Assembly: GCA_018417955.1 (NCBI GenBank) | Contig: JACTVC010000018.1 | Span: forward strand, 620,001-684,000 | Direction: 5' to 3' | Source of the DNA: Laccaria trichodermophora | Lineage: Eukaryota; Basidiomycota; Agaricomycetes; Agaricales; Hydnangiaceae | DNA: 64,000 nucleotides | Part shown: one piece after another, positions 24,706 to 35,333 of the stretch | How positions within the stretch are numbered: the first letter of the stretch is position 1 | Layout of the letters: each line of letters starts with the position of its first letter | The notes under the pieces: model-generated | Seen by the model: the letters and a program-made list of their open reading frames with translations, nothing else | Databases searched by the model: none | What the model was told of the DNA's origin: nothing | Translations under genes and position numbers: made by a program

Positions 24706-27467
24706 TCATTTAAAACCTCTATCTGCCAGTGACTCTTGCTCACTTTCATTTGACATATCAGATGAAGATTGAGATGTGTTATCTTCTAAGTCTGTTATAT
24801 TGATGTATCTGAATAAAGCCTCTGCTTCAGCATGTTTTCCCAGTTCATTATACACTGCTGCAAGATGCATCATGATCTTTATAGTTTTTGGGTGTTTGTC
24901 TCCTAGAAGTCTTTTCTGCACCTCAAGGGTTTGGATCTGCAGCTGCTCTGCCTCTGAGTATTTTTTCAACCCAAAGAAGATATGGCAAAGGGTTTCAATA
25001 GCAGAGAGTGTATCTGGGTGTTCTGCTCCAAGTGTTCTGCTTCTTGCCTCAACAACTTGGATAGCCAATTTCTCTGCCTCTTCATATTTATTAAGAATAT
25101 GATATGTTTCTGCAAGATTTGCCATGATGATGAGTGTGTCAGGATGTTCTTTCCCCAGAATTCTCTTGCTTGCATTTAGGACTTGGATCTTCAAGTTTTC
25201 TGCCTTTGTATGATCACCTAGTCTGCTATAAATTGATGCAAGGTTTGATGTTCTGATAATTGTGTTAGGGTGTTCAGCTCCAAGAATCCTGGTACTTATA
25301 TCCACAACTTTGGTCTGTAGTTCTTCTGCCTCTGTGCATTTCTTTAGATCATTCATTGTCATTGCAAGATTTCCCATGGCAGAGATTGTATCTGGGTGTT
25401 CTTCCCCAAAAATCCTTTTCCTTTTATTTAGAACTTGAACTTCCAGCTTCTCAACTTCTTTGGATTCTCCCAGGTTTTTCAGAATCACTGCAAGGTTGGA
25501 CATAGCTAGAATTACACCTGGATCATCTTCTCCAAAAATCCTTTTTCTCATATTCAAAACTTTGTACTGTATCTCAAAGGCCTTTGGGTATTTGCCAAGT
25601 TGAGCATATGTTATTGCCAGATTTCCCATGGCTGTAAGTGTATGTTGATGATTTTCTCCAAAATGCTTCTTTGCTACATGTACACAATAAACATCTAGCT
25701 GCTCAGCTTCAGAATATTTACCCAGAGCAGTATATGTTCTGGCAAGATCTGCTGCAGCCAAGATTGTATCCACATGTTCTTCTCCAAGAATATTGTTTCT
25801 CATCTCAAAAATCTGCTGTTGCAGCTTCTCTGCCTCACTTATATGTCCCTGCTCCATTAACAGTTTGCCAAATCTTTCACATGCATCATCAAAGTAGTTG
25901 TTGCCTTCCTCTTGGCTTTCTAACTTCCTATGCTGCATGTTTTCTCTCACATGTGTAACCAAGGCCCTTCTGAATTCATATGGCTGCTTGTAAAAATCTC
26001 CATACAAAGAATCTGATAAAGTTGCATATGCTATGGTGCCATATTTTCTTTTCTCATCCAAAGACATTCTGTCCTTTCCCCAAGTATGAATCAGTGGATG
26101 CACAGCATAAAGACCATCAGATGAGCCCAATCTGATCAGACAAAATGACAATAACACTCGAATGCCTTCTTGGAAGATGAAATCATCCCAAATGCCTGCC
26201 TCATTAACAGGGAGAAGTGTGCAGTCCAGCATGGAAGTGGCAAGTGGCAAGGCAGGTGTACCTATTATATGATGGCTATGTTTGTGTGTAGCAGCATAAG
26301 AAAAGATATCCTTCATGATACCATCATAATGAAAGAACACAAACAGGCCCAAAATAAGCATTGCACTCTGAGCTGCCTTGGCCTTATCAAGAACCTCAGA
26401 TTCAGCTCTCCTCTGAATTTCCTGATATGATAATTCCCAGGTTCCATAGACAGTTCTATTATACTTGGAAGCCCCTTTAAATTCTGAGTGAGATAATAAA
26501 GTCTCTCTGTGTTGATAATATTTAGAAAGATAAGCTCTGATATTGGTGGCCCCAGAAGCAATGTAAGCACCAGCTTGATCAATAGCAAGAGGCATATGAA
26601 AAAGTTCTTTCACTATCTTAGCAGCTTCAGCTTTTAACTCTGATCTGGAGGTATCCAAGCAAGCAGCCTTTAGCAACAGAAGAATGGCATCATCCTCTTC
26701 CATTGCTCCCACCTCACATGAATTTTCAGGGGAACTCAAACACTGCATGGCAGAATTGCGACTGGTTATCAGAATATTTCCTCCTAGCCCAGGTGGAAAA
26801 TAGCCCTCTAGTTCCTCTGGTGTCAGAGTATCAGCATTATCAAAGACAATTGCATAGTTATCTCTCAGAGAGCCAATCCATGAGAGTGCTGATTCAAGAG
26901 ACCCATTCAGTGACTGATTCTGAGCTGCAGGAATGTTGCAAATGCCCTTCAATGCCTGTGTAATGGCAACAGCAGAAGAGGCATCAATCCAGAAAACATG
27001 AGAAAAGCTACAGCAGTTCAAGATTAGCCAAGTGGAATATAGTTTTTGAGATGCATACTTGTCAGACATCTCCTCAATGAACCTCAGGCAAATCTGAGTC
27101 TTTCCGATACCCCCCATTCCATGTAGCAAGAAGTACTTCCTACTGTGACGTTCAATGTCGGAACCCTGTGCAAAATAATCCTTGAGTTTAGCAAGAATCT
27201 CTGTGCGCCCTGTGAACTGCATGCTTGAGTTTGGCATTAACGGAATGGCTGTGCCGGATGTCATTCTGTGGTTCAAGTGCAAGTTGTAGTTGATCTGCGG
27301 AGATACACCTCAATCAGCATGTGCAGCATCAATGAGGAAAGGGCTTCACGCACAGTTTCAGCTACGTTGACTGCCCTGCTGACAACAACGTTCCGAGCAC
27401 CTGAGAGGACATTGATTCTGCTCATGTCAGAGAGAGGGAGTGGGTTGTCTGAATGAGGGAAAGACAT
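24706..27467 (-). CDS. NLR-1: NB-ARC ATPase with C-terminal TPR repeats
   Basis: STAND-class signalling ATPase of the fungal NLR type. Exon 1 probably starts at MSRINVLSGARNVVVS (ATG 27423-27425) or upstream at MSFPHS (27465-27467) and ends at 27354. Intron 27295-27353 leads to INYNLHLNHRMTSG. NB-ARC motifs: FTGRTEILAKL, LLHGMGGIGKTQICLRF (P-loop), YAIVFDNADTL (Walker B region), GNILITSRNS, MPLAIDQAGAYI (GLPLA-like) and VHPLIHTWGKDRM (winged-helix end). A 51 nt stretch 27008-27058 has GTATGC/TAG ends, matches the intron position in NLR-2 and is probably spliced although it is in frame. About eight diverged 42-residue TPR units (FGEEHPDTISAMGNLA style) follow, then an acidic tail ending NESEQESLADRGFK. 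No N-terminal effector domain is recognised. Fungal NLRs of this kind act in non-self recognition; that role is inferred. Confidence 0.87.
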
Positions 27468-27846
27468 GGGGCAAAAGAAACAAGCAGCCGCCGAACACCA
27501 GGAGACCCCCAGTTCTGCAGATGGAAATTTCTGATGCTGTGAGGATTTGACAGTTTGCCACACAAGTACTAGCCCATCTATGGGTGGTCATGCAGGCGAC
27601 AGGCGTTTAGGCATCGCTTGTTGATCCCTGCCACAGTGAAATGCAACATGTGACAACAACAAACTTACGTATTTCCCAACTGAGTCACGATCGACGATAG
27701 AATGGTCCTTACTAAAAATGTCATGCTCTCCACATTTCAATGATCAATGCACATCACCCCACTAAGCACGTTCTTTCAAGGGTGAGCACTGAGTACTGAG
27801 TACCGAGGTCCTGCTTCTCCTTCCTCTTTAGTTCTGTCACACGATC
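27468..27846. promoter_or_regulatory. NLR-1 upstream region up to the copia insertion
   Basis: About 380 bp of DNA with normal CpG content between the NLR-1 start and the 5' LTR. The NLR-1 promoter must lie here or in the LTR. Base 27846 is the edge of the copia target site. Confidence 0.4.
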
Positions 27847-27964
27847 TGTTAATATACAAGTCACGTGCTCCTGCATCGTACTCCTATACTATGTAGTCTA
27901 ACACCTATGTACTGAGTCACTACGTGTCTAATACACTCTTGCTTCCTGCCTCCATCTCTCAACA
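27847..27964 (+). repeat. Copia 5' LTR
   Basis: 118 bp, TG...CA ends, followed by GGTTATGGGCCCC, the position of the primer-binding site. I cannot assign the primer tRNA. Confidence 0.95.
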
Positions 27965-28039
27965 GGTTATGGGCCCCGGAGACGCTTAAATTTGTATTGG
28001 ATTTTCCAAACATTTTAAAGTTGAACTAAAACTGTCAAC

Positions 28040-30718
28040 ATGTCGATTCACAACGAAAATTCTAGTCGACAACTTACTCCTCGGGGATCACCCCTATTCA
28101 CACCACCACCACGAGACGACACGGACAATAATCTATACACACTACCATCTATCGAGGCTGTACAAGGCATGGAAAACGCCACTATCATCAAATTATCAAG
28201 CGACGATCATCTGAACACTACAAATTGGATTGTGTGGCGTGAATGCATGCACATCATGCTGAAACTCTGCGAAGTCTACGAATATACGCAGGGGGAAATC
28301 GAAAGACCAAATCCTCTTATCGACCCACAAGGCGCGAGGAACTGGTCCAAAAACGACAACTATGCAAAGCATTTGTTAACGTCGAACATTAGTACCACTG
28401 AGATGATGAACCTTGGACGACCTGGTACTTCTTCCGAGTGCTGGAAGCAACTCCTCGCACTTTATGAGAACAAAACTCATGACACCATCATCGCCTACAC
28501 ACACAATTTACACAAATTACGAGCGGCCGATGGGGACGACATCCCCAAACATCTTGTCCAACTGCGACAATATTACCTTCGAATTAATCTCACTGCTGAC
28601 CCCAACTTCCAGATCTCTGACACTCAATTCAAGGTCATCATATCTTCGTCTTTACCCCAATCTTGGGATAGTTTCACTGAAGACTACGTTGGACGAAGGA
28701 CCAACATCGTCGAGACAAATCCGAAGAAATTAATGACTTCTCAAGAATTTATCGGTATTATACACGAGGAATATGTGCGGAGGACTGGGCGTGAAGATGA
28801 ATCAACCAATTTTGTGATTCACAACCCCAATAACAAACCTCCCAAACCAAATCTCGCGCAGCGCATCAGTAGCTGCAGTAACACCACATCCAGTAACACA
28901 TCTGAAAAATGGTGTTCACACTGCAAGCGCAAGAACCACAACACTACCGATTGCTACTTCCTCAATGACACCCAGGCATGCGGATACTGTGGCAAGAAGG
29001 GGCACGTCGACAAGAATTGTCGAGAGAAGAGGAAGAAGGAGAAGGCAGACAGAGGAAAGAAAAGGAAGTCTGAGGGTAACGGGGGAGGTGATCCAAAGAA
29101 ACAAAAGAAGGAAGTTGCAAATGTGGTGGAAGACAAGATTATTACCTTCTTCACTAATGAAGAAGATGGACAGGACTTTAATTATGACACGTTTGATGTT
29201 TCCAATAGCTTGGCAATGGATGAGCGCGTTTCTTATTATGATGACTGGGTTGCAGACACTGGAACCACCTCTCACATCTGTAATCAACGTGCAGCCTTCA
29301 CAACTTATCAAACGCTGGGTGACAAAATTGTCTCTGGTGTTGGAGGCTTAAAAACCACTGTCCACGGCATCGGAACAGTCGAAGTTGAATCCATTCACAA
29401 AGAAAATAAATATATCTTGCGATTGGAAAATGTCCTGCATATCCCTTCAAATCCCAACAACCTTTTCTCACTTGGGCGCTGGGATACATCTGGAGGAAGA
29501 TATACCGGAGGGGGAGGCACTATTACTCTCATCACAAAAGATGGGAAATCAATTGCTCAATGCAAGAAGGTCACCAATAATTTGTATCGAATGAAATTAA
29601 CCATTCAAAAACCTGGTTCTTCTACCAACAAATCTGCAATTGTAACACCTCAAACTTACCTCACCTCTGAGCCTACTCAAAGCTGGGAAACTTGGCACAA
29701 AAGATTTGGCCATATCAGCTATTCTGGTCTACAAAAATTATTAGACCGCAAACTTGTCAACAGATTCAACATTGATACCCGAACACCTAAACTGGAATGT
29801 ATTGCTTGTACAGAAGCAAAGCAAACTGTTGAACTGTTCAATGAATCTTCTGAACGAGTGACAGAACTTGGGGAACTCACGCATATCGATATGTGGGGAA
29901 AATACCGCATTTCCTCCATCAATGGAAAACAATACTATGTTGTTTTCATCGATGATTGTGGACGATATACATCCCTAGACTTTACTAAAGGAAAGGATGA
30001 AGCTGTTCAAAGCATCAAAAATTATGTGACATGCCTTAAAACTCTTGGGAGAAACCCAAAAGCACTACGCTTTGACCGGGGGAAAGAATTTGTAAATCAA
30101 GACCTTCGGAACTGGTGTGCAGAACAGGGAATAGAAATTCAAACAACAGCTCCCTATTCACCATCCCAAAATGGAGTCGCTGAACGCATGAATCGAACAC
30201 TGGTGGAGCTCGCACGTGCAATGATTAATGCTCACAGTCTTCCAGAATTTCTTTGGGAACTAGCTGTAGCTCATGCTGCCTACCTAAGAAATCGAGCTTT
30301 CACTTCACCTCTCGGCGACCACACACCATATGAGATTTGGCATAATAAAAAGCCAAACATCTCTCATCTTCGAGAATTTGGGGCACCTGTCTGGATCCTA
30401 CATCAAGGACAGGCTAAACAACCAAAATTACAACCAAAATCAAAGCGACGAGCCTATGTGGGCTATGATGATGGCTCTAATTCTGTACTTTACTACAGTG
30501 CAGAAACCCACAAGATTTTATCCTCACGGAATTTCCATTTCCTCACCCAAACAACTCCTCCACCAGCTGCTGATGACATCGAAATCGATCCAGCACCTGA
30601 AGGGGAGAAAGGGGAGAAAATACCTGTAACAATTACAGATGAATTAAATAAAAATGGAAAACGTACAACCGAAGACAACTTCGAACGAAAAACAAGAGGG
30701 AAAAGAGTTGATTATTGA
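28040..30718 (+). CDS. Copia Gag-protease-integrase segment
   Basis: ATG 28040 opens an 892-codon frame. Gag core (residues about 50-240) resembles the UBN2 type (STTEMMNLGRPGTSSECWK). Two CCHC zinc knuckles follow: CSHCKRKNHNTTDC (about 293) and CGYCGKKGHVDKNC (about 314). The aspartic protease site is WVADTGTTSHIC (about 404). Pre-integrase HKRFGHISYSGLQKLL with CIACTEAKQ precedes the integrase, whose triad is seen in HIDMWG, LRFDRGKEF and NGVAERMNR, with 35 residues between the second Asp and the Glu. The frame ends at TGA 30716-30718 after GKRVDY, directly before the RT segment in the same frame. A stop here is unusual for copia, which normally has one polyprotein. The codon is consistent with CGA changed to TGA. 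Confidence 0.93.
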   Translation: MSIHNENSSRQLTPRGSPLFTPPPRDDTDNNLYTLPSIEAVQGMENATIIKLSSDDHLNTTNWIVWRECMHIMLKLCEVYEYTQGEIERPNPLIDPQGARNWSKNDNYAKHLLTSNISTTEMMNLGRPGTSSECWKQLLALYENKTHDTIIAYTHNLHKLRAADGDDIPKHLVQLRQYYLRINLTADPNFQISDTQFKVIISSSLPQSWDSFTEDYVGRRTNIVETNPKKLMTSQEFIGIIHEEYVRRTGREDESTNFVIHNPNNKPPKPNLAQRISSCSNTTSSNTSEKWCSHCKRKNHNTTDCYFLNDTQACGYCGKKGHVDKNCREKRKKEKADRGKKRKSEGNGGGDPKKQKKEVANVVEDKIITFFTNEEDGQDFNYDTFDVSNSLAMDERVSYYDDWVADTGTTSHICNQRAAFTTYQTLGDKIVSGVGGLKTTVHGIGTVEVESIHKENKYILRLENVLHIPSNPNNLFSLGRWDTSGGRYTGGGGTITLITKDGKSIAQCKKVTNNLYRMKLTIQKPGSSTNKSAIVTPQTYLTSEPTQSWETWHKRFGHISYSGLQKLLDRKLVNRFNIDTRTPKLECIACTEAKQTVELFNESSERVTELGELTHIDMWGKYRISSINGKQYYVVFIDDCGRYTSLDFTKGKDEAVQSIKNYVTCLKTLGRNPKALRFDRGKEFVNQDLRNWCAEQGIEIQTTAPYSPSQNGVAERMNRTLVELARAMINAHSLPEFLWELAVAHAAYLRNRAFTSPLGDHTPYEIWHNKKPNISHLREFGAPVWILHQGQAKQPKLQPKSKRRAYVGYDDGSNSVLYYSAETHKILSSRNFHFLTQTTPPPAADDIEIDPAPEGEKGEKIPVTITDELNKNGKRTTEDNFERKTRGKRVDY

Positions 30719-32380
30719 GCTCTAAATGATCCCTTCCCTGATGAACTTGATGAGCAGGGGAATCTTATCATCTACAGTGATGATGAGATAATATATGCCA
30801 TTACTGCAGGGGACGAATACAACAGTCTCAAAGAAGCAAAGGCCTCAATTGACTGGCCAGAATGGCAAAGTGCTATGGATATTGAAATTAAACAACTCCA
30901 AGAAATGGGAACTTGGAAACTGGTTGATCTACCTCCCAATGCCATACCTATTGCAAATAAATGGGTGTATATCAAGAAGCGAGACCAACTTGGTGAACTC
31001 ATCAAATACAAAGCACGACTGGTAGCAAAAGGATGTGCCCAACGTCCTGGCTATGACTATGTGGAAACTTTTTCACCTGTCGTACGCATGGAAACAGTCC
31101 GAGCCATTCTCGCACTTACAGTTAAAAATGGATACAAAATCCAACAAATGGACATCAAAGGTGCATACCTTAATGGCACTTTGAAGGAGAAGGTCTATAT
31201 GAAACAACCAGAAGGTTACAATGATGGCACCAAGAGAGTTTGTGAACTTATCAAAACACTTTATGGCTTGAAACAATCAGGTCGTGAATGGAACCACAAA
31301 TTGGACTCCAAACTCAAAAATCTTGGTTATACAAGACTTTATTCAGATCCTTGTGCCTATATATGGCATGATGGAGATAACATCTCCATAATTACTGTCT
31401 GGGTCGATGATCTCCTTCTCTTTGCATCAGGTGACGACCTAATGCGAAAAATGAAGGAAGAAATCAAGGCCACATGGGACATAACTGACTTGGGAGAGCC
31501 AAAGAAAATTATCGGCATTGAAATCTCTCATGTTGGAAATACTGTCACCATTTCCCAACAACGCTACATCGAGTCAATTCTCGAACATGAAGGCATGACA
31601 GATTGCAACCCTGTATCAACACCTATGGATCCCAAAGTCAAAATCTTACCAAATCCGGAAGGCAACAAAGGTAGCCGAAGTAATTACTTTGCACAAATTT
31701 TAGGTGAGCTGCAGTTCCTCGCCAATGCCACCCGACCAGATATTGCATATGCCATCAACCGTCTATGCTCTTACACAGCAAATCCCACTGTGCAACATGT
31801 CACAGCCTTAAAACGAATTCTTCGATATTCAAAAGGCACCAAATCTCATGGAATAACATATTCCAGCTCTCATAGCGACAACAACAATTTATTTCATGGT
31901 TTCTTTCATGGCTTTTCTGATGCTGCCTATGCCGACACAGAAGACTACAAGTCAACGGCAGGCTATGTCTTCATCGCAGCAGGGGGAGCAATAACATGGC
32001 GATCTAAAAGACAAACATTCACTGCTCTCTCAACAACTGAAGCTGAATATGTTGCTTTATCAGAAGCTGCTCGAGAAGCTTACTGGCTCAGAAATCTCTA
32101 TGAAGAACTTGGATTTGCACAAAAATCACCAACTACAATTAAAGGCGATAATAATAGATCAATTTCAATGGCCAGGAATCCCCAATTCCACCACCATGCC
32201 AAGCACATTGCTATTCGATACCACAGAGTACAAGATGCAATACAAGAGGGCATTATCAAAGTTGATTCTGTCTGTGATCCTGAACAAACAGCCGACGTAC
32301 TTATGAAGGCTTTACATCGCTTCAAACATCGAAAACACGTCGCAGAAATGGGAATGAAGTCGGCACTGGAAGGAACTTAG
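30719..32380 (+). CDS. Copia reverse transcriptase-RNase H segment
   Basis: This continues the gag-integrase frame after one TGA; the first ATG is at 30875 (MDIEIKQLQEMGTWKLVDLP). RT motifs: KARLVAKGCAQRPGYDY, ETFSPVVRMETVRAILALT, QMDIKGAYLNG, TLYGLKQSGREWN, and the active site WVDDLLLFASGDD. RNase H motifs: GFSDAAYADTEDYKSTAGY, ALSTTEAEYVALSEAARE, IKGDNNRSISMARNP and HHHAKHIAIRYHRVQD. All catalytic Asp/Glu residues I can place are present. Stop TAG is at 32378-32380. Without readthrough or an internal start, the RT would not be made as part of the polyprotein. Confidence 0.93.
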   Translation, partial: ALNDPFPDELDEQGNLIIYSDDEIIYAITAGDEYNSLKEAKASIDWPEWQSAMDIEIKQLQEMGTWKLVDLPPNAIPIANKWVYIKKRDQLGELIKYKARLVAKGCAQRPGYDYVETFSPVVRMETVRAILALTVKNGYKIQQMDIKGAYLNGTLKEKVYMKQPEGYNDGTKRVCELIKTLYGLKQSGREWNHKLDSKLKNLGYTRLYSDPCAYIWHDGDNISIITVWVDDLLLFASGDDLMRKMKEEIKATWDITDLGEPKKIIGIEISHVGNTVTISQQRYIESILEHEGMTDCNPVSTPMDPKVKILPNPEGNKGSRSNYFAQILGELQFLANATRPDIAYAINRLCSYTANPTVQHVTALKRILRYSKGTKSHGITYSSSHSDNNNLFHGFFHGFSDAAYADTEDYKSTAGYVFIAAGGAITWRSKRQTFTALSTTEAEYVALSEAAREAYWLRNLYEELGFAQKSPTTIKGDNNRSISMARNPQFHHHAKHIAIRYHRVQDAIQEGIIKVDSVCDPEQTADVLMKALHRFKHRKHVAEMGMKSALEGT

Positions 32381-32476
32381 AACAAGTGGTAGCTTTTCCC
32401 TACCCTTCCAGGGAGGTTTTTTAACGCACCCACAGTTCCTATCCAATGAATTTACAGTCGACGACTTGAAGGGGAG

Positions 32477-32594
32477 TGTTAATATACAAGTCACGTGCTC
32501 CTGCATCGTACTCCTATACTACGTAGTCTAACACCTACGTACTGAGTCACTACGTGTCTAATACACTCTTGCTTCCTGCCTCCATCTCTCAACA
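32477..32594 (+). repeat. Copia 3' LTR
   Basis: 118 bp, two substitutions relative to the 5' LTR, preceded by the polypurine tract GAAGGGGAG. Confidence 0.95.
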
Positions 32595-32675
32595 CAATCT
32601 ATCTAGTCTCTCGTAGACAGACCATGATACAAGTGAATTTTTTATGTGTTGTATGGTTCACGTTGTATGTGGTCT

Positions 32676-32757
32676 GTTTCATATCACGCCCCCGAACCGT
32701 GTCAGAAAGTTGTTATGTAATCTTCGGACTTTGAAAGCTCATCGCGTCAATATATCT
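32676..32757 (+). repeat. Inverted repeat, left copy
   Basis: Matches the reverse complement of about 34736-34817 with few differences. It begins about 180 bp before the RecQ-like start codon. Confidence 0.75.
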
Positions 32758-32857
32758 CCACAGTTCCTTCATTGTCGACATGACATTCAACGATTTCCAA
32801 CATTATTCTTCTTAAAACTCGATTAATTTATCTCTTGAATGGATTGAAACTCTGAAT

Positions 32858-33170
32858 ATGGCCACAGGAGCCTGCTGGCAGAACCCTATTGGCCTGGAAA
32901 CCATACAAACCATCGTGAAGAAGATTATACCAACATGGACGGACGGCCTGCACCCAGTCCAACTCGAACTCGTTTCTGCAATCCTCGACGGTCGAGATAT
33001 CCTCTGCTGCACCGCAACTGGTGACGGAAAATCAGCAGCCTTTGCTGTTCCTGGTCTTGTTATCCTCGAATACAATGCACATCTGGACACATACCCTGCT
33101 GGACTTCTGACCAGAAAAAGACCCATCGGTGTTGTAATCACACCAACAAAGGGACTAGCCAACAATATCA
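32858..33170 (+). pseudogene. RecQ-like DEAD/H helicase, 5' fragment
   Basis: ATG 32858 (MATGACWQNPIGLETI) opens a frame with the start of a superfamily-2 helicase core. It has a Q-motif-like HPVQLELVSAILDGRDIL, motif I TATGDGKSAAFAVP and motif Ia-like GVVITPTKGLANNI. The similarity stops about residue 104; the DNA beyond is the reverse strand of the DUF6589-like gene. Motifs II (DEAH) to VI are absent, so no active helicase can be made. The frame remains open to 33421, but that part is shadow coding. Confidence 0.8.
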
Positions 33171-34644
33171 TACATTTCCTACCTTTTTTCTATGTTGTGC
33201 AGGGACATAGTCAACCAGAACACGAACCCAGTGTAGCATCTGGGAATTTCGCACATGATCCCAATCGATATCGGCCCTCAGTGTTTCAACGGTCATTTGT
33301 TTTTGGTCCATCCGAGCGACACATAAGAGATGAGGTTCCAGATCAAAAGCGCCAGGTTTGCAGTCATCCAGACGTATCACGGTTGCTGCAGTTCCAACCT
33401 TCAAGATGCTTTCACATGTGATTCCTCCTTCGTAGACCGGGCAATACTCCTGAACGTTATCGAGGATCAAACACCACTCAGTTTGTCCTCGCTCTAATGC
33501 CGCTCTGACAGAGTCTTTGAGGACACTTAGACTCGAGACTGTCATGGAATCAAGAGCCTTCCGTACAGTGTTGTTGCTTATGATGTTTCGGAAACGGCTG
33601 TAGACACGTTTGACATCGATATGTGATTTGGCCACAAAATGCCATACACCCAAGGCCATCACAAGATCCCCGTTAGTAAACTGATTCCTTGAGAGTATAA
33701 ACGAGCTAATAGCGCCGACTTGGACCTGAGAGATAGTCAGTACATCAAACCTCCGAAATTGATATAAAAAAACTAACGATTGGATGTGGGCGTCGTTTCT
33801 TTACAATAAAAACACCGCCCTTGTGTGAAGCGGTCATGGACTCCGTCATATACCTGGAAACAGGTGCGTGAACCTTGTATTTCTCGCATAGCGCAGAAAT
33901 ATTGAACTCTCCTAGAGCTTGCCAAGTTACCAGTTTGAAGTGATCCGGGCGGCGGCCATTCATAGAAGCTTGAAGATGATTTTCGCCACCTGGAACGTTT
34001 GTACGAGAAAGCTGGTCAATCTCCTGATGAACATGTGTAGCGACGAGGTTGGTTGCCCATGAGAATGAGGAAGGACGAGCGTGAAATATTTCAGCAGGAG
34101 ATACAGAAGGAGAGAATGGGGCATGACACTCAGAATAAAGCAGCAAAGAGGGTGAGGGTGCACTGTGTTTATGCCCATAGATGAGGACAATAATGTCAGA
34201 CATCTTGATCTTGTTCCGTCCTTGGAGAAATCGAGAGACGGCCTTCACGTGAAAAGAACCTCAAGGATCGGACTCCCCTGAGATGCGACTTGGATTGTAG
34301 AACAGGACTTCCAAGATTTCTCCAACAGAATCGAACCCAGAGTCTTTCGGAAGTGCTTCCATTTGCTCAAACTTGTATGCGAGCTTTTGTTCGTCACTGT
34401 GGTGAGACTGCCTTAATCGCGGTTGGCTCGATGATCCATCCATTAAATCATCGAAGGGAGAGCCCAAAGGCGAGAGCGACGTGGTAGATGGTGATTCTTG
34501 AAGGTCACTGGGAGAAAAAAGCAGGGAGGAGCTCGACGTGGAAGGTAGGAGAAGCTTGAAGTATTGAGGCATTTCCGGCACTGCAATGACGGGCGTTTTC
34601 TTGTAAGATCGGACATTTCGGACGCTTTCTTCCATCGAGGTCAA
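33168..34644 (-). pseudogene. DUF6589-like gene, truncated and with a nonsense codon
   Basis: The protein resembles the large Agaricomycete DUF6589 family of unknown function. The start MTSMEESVRNVRSYKK (34644) is followed by a Ser-rich linker, then SVGEILEVLFYNPSRISGES and an in-frame TGA at 34261-34263 (CCT TGA GGT, consistent with CGA). The frame continues as AVSRFLQGRNKIKMSDII, FKLVTWQALGEFNISALC and FIVKKRRPHPI. An intron (donor GTTAGT, acceptor CTCAG) joins VQVGAISSFILSRNQ, HIDVKRVYSRFRNI, LILDNVQEYCPVYEGG, VGTAATVIRLDD and DIDWDHVRN. It ends at the junction near 33170, well short of the usual length. I recognise the family from the TAATVI, DWDHIR and SDII-type blocks; a database comparison would be needed to be certain. 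Confidence 0.65.
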
Positions 34645-34735
34645 TTTTTCAATGAAAACTGAATTGAATTTGTAGTGACGGGGAGTGTTGTAAAGCTATA
34701 AACGCGTCAAGAGTAGGAGGGACAACCGCAATATT

Positions 34736-34817
34736 GACGCGACGCGGTTTCAAAGTCCGAAAATTACATAACAACTTTCTGACACGGTTCGGGGGGCGTG
34801 ATATGCACAGGACTACG
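34736..34817 (-). repeat. Inverted repeat, right copy
   Basis: Inverted match of 32676-32757. It lies about 90 bp before the start of the DUF6589-like gene. Confidence 0.75.
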
Positions 34818-35333
34818 ATCTATCAACATATCAAAACTGTGATAGAAAACAACAAGGAAGACATACAATAATGTTCCTTGAAGTAACGCCGACCCCTTTC
34901 CCTTCTGACGTACTAAACGCCAAAGATCTACCTTACGCCGCCGATGGGACAACTAGGAAAGGTCCCCGAAGCATTCCGGTCCGTGTATAGAGCGTAAGTA
35001 TTGAGGGAGTCGTGCCAAAGTCGTGCACTAGAATTCGAATTTGCACCTGTTTGTCATTGGCTTTGGCGTTGTGAAGCTCAAGCTTGACCCTGGCTGGACC
35101 GGTGATAGGTACGAATCCAACACGAATCGTCCTCAGTTCGTTCGCTCGCTCACGATAGCTAACAAAACATAGTTGGGTTCTGTGCTGTGTGCACCAACCT
35201 CTCTCGATTGTTAAGCTGGCCCAACTGATTGCTCTTAATTTGCCCGAGGTACACGGTATGTTGAATTCTGCTTTGCAGATTATGACTTTGTGAATCTCAA
35301 TCAAACATTGCATAGCAGTTGAAAAACGCGGTC
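34818..35333. other. Spacer; from ~35153 upstream part of PP2C duplication
   Basis: 34818-35150 has nothing recognised. From about 35153 it matches 18712-18887 (for example GTGCACCAACCTCTCTCGAT versus the same block near 18757). Confidence 0.6.

Larger units (their letters stand above)
27847..32594 (+). mobile_element. Ty1/copia LTR retrotransposon, nearly intact
   Basis: 4,748 bp element bounded by 118 bp LTRs that start TGTTAATATA and end CTCAACA. The LTRs differ at two positions only, both TG versus CG within TA(T/C)GTA. The flanks carry CGATC (27842-27846) and CAATC (32595-32599), a 5 bp target-site duplication with one G/A change. A purine tract GAAGGGGAG sits directly before the 3' LTR (32468-32476). 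Internal DNA encodes gag, protease, integrase, RT and RNase H in one frame, broken by a single TGA at 30716-30718. The near-identity of the LTRs indicates a young insertion. Confidence 0.95.
32676..34817. mobile_element. Unit bounded by inverted repeats, carrying RecQ-like and DUF6589 fragments
   Basis: About 80 bp at 32676-32757 recurs inverted at about 34736-34817. Shared pieces include CATATCACGCCCCC, GAACCGTGTCAGAAAGTTGT, TCGGACTTTGAAA and GCGTCAATAT. Inside, a RecQ-like coding fragment points right and a DUF6589-like fragment points left; both break off at the same point near 33170. This is the layout expected of an internal-deletion derivative of a longer element with two convergent genes. 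I found no clear target-site duplication, so the outer limits are approximate. Confidence 0.55.
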
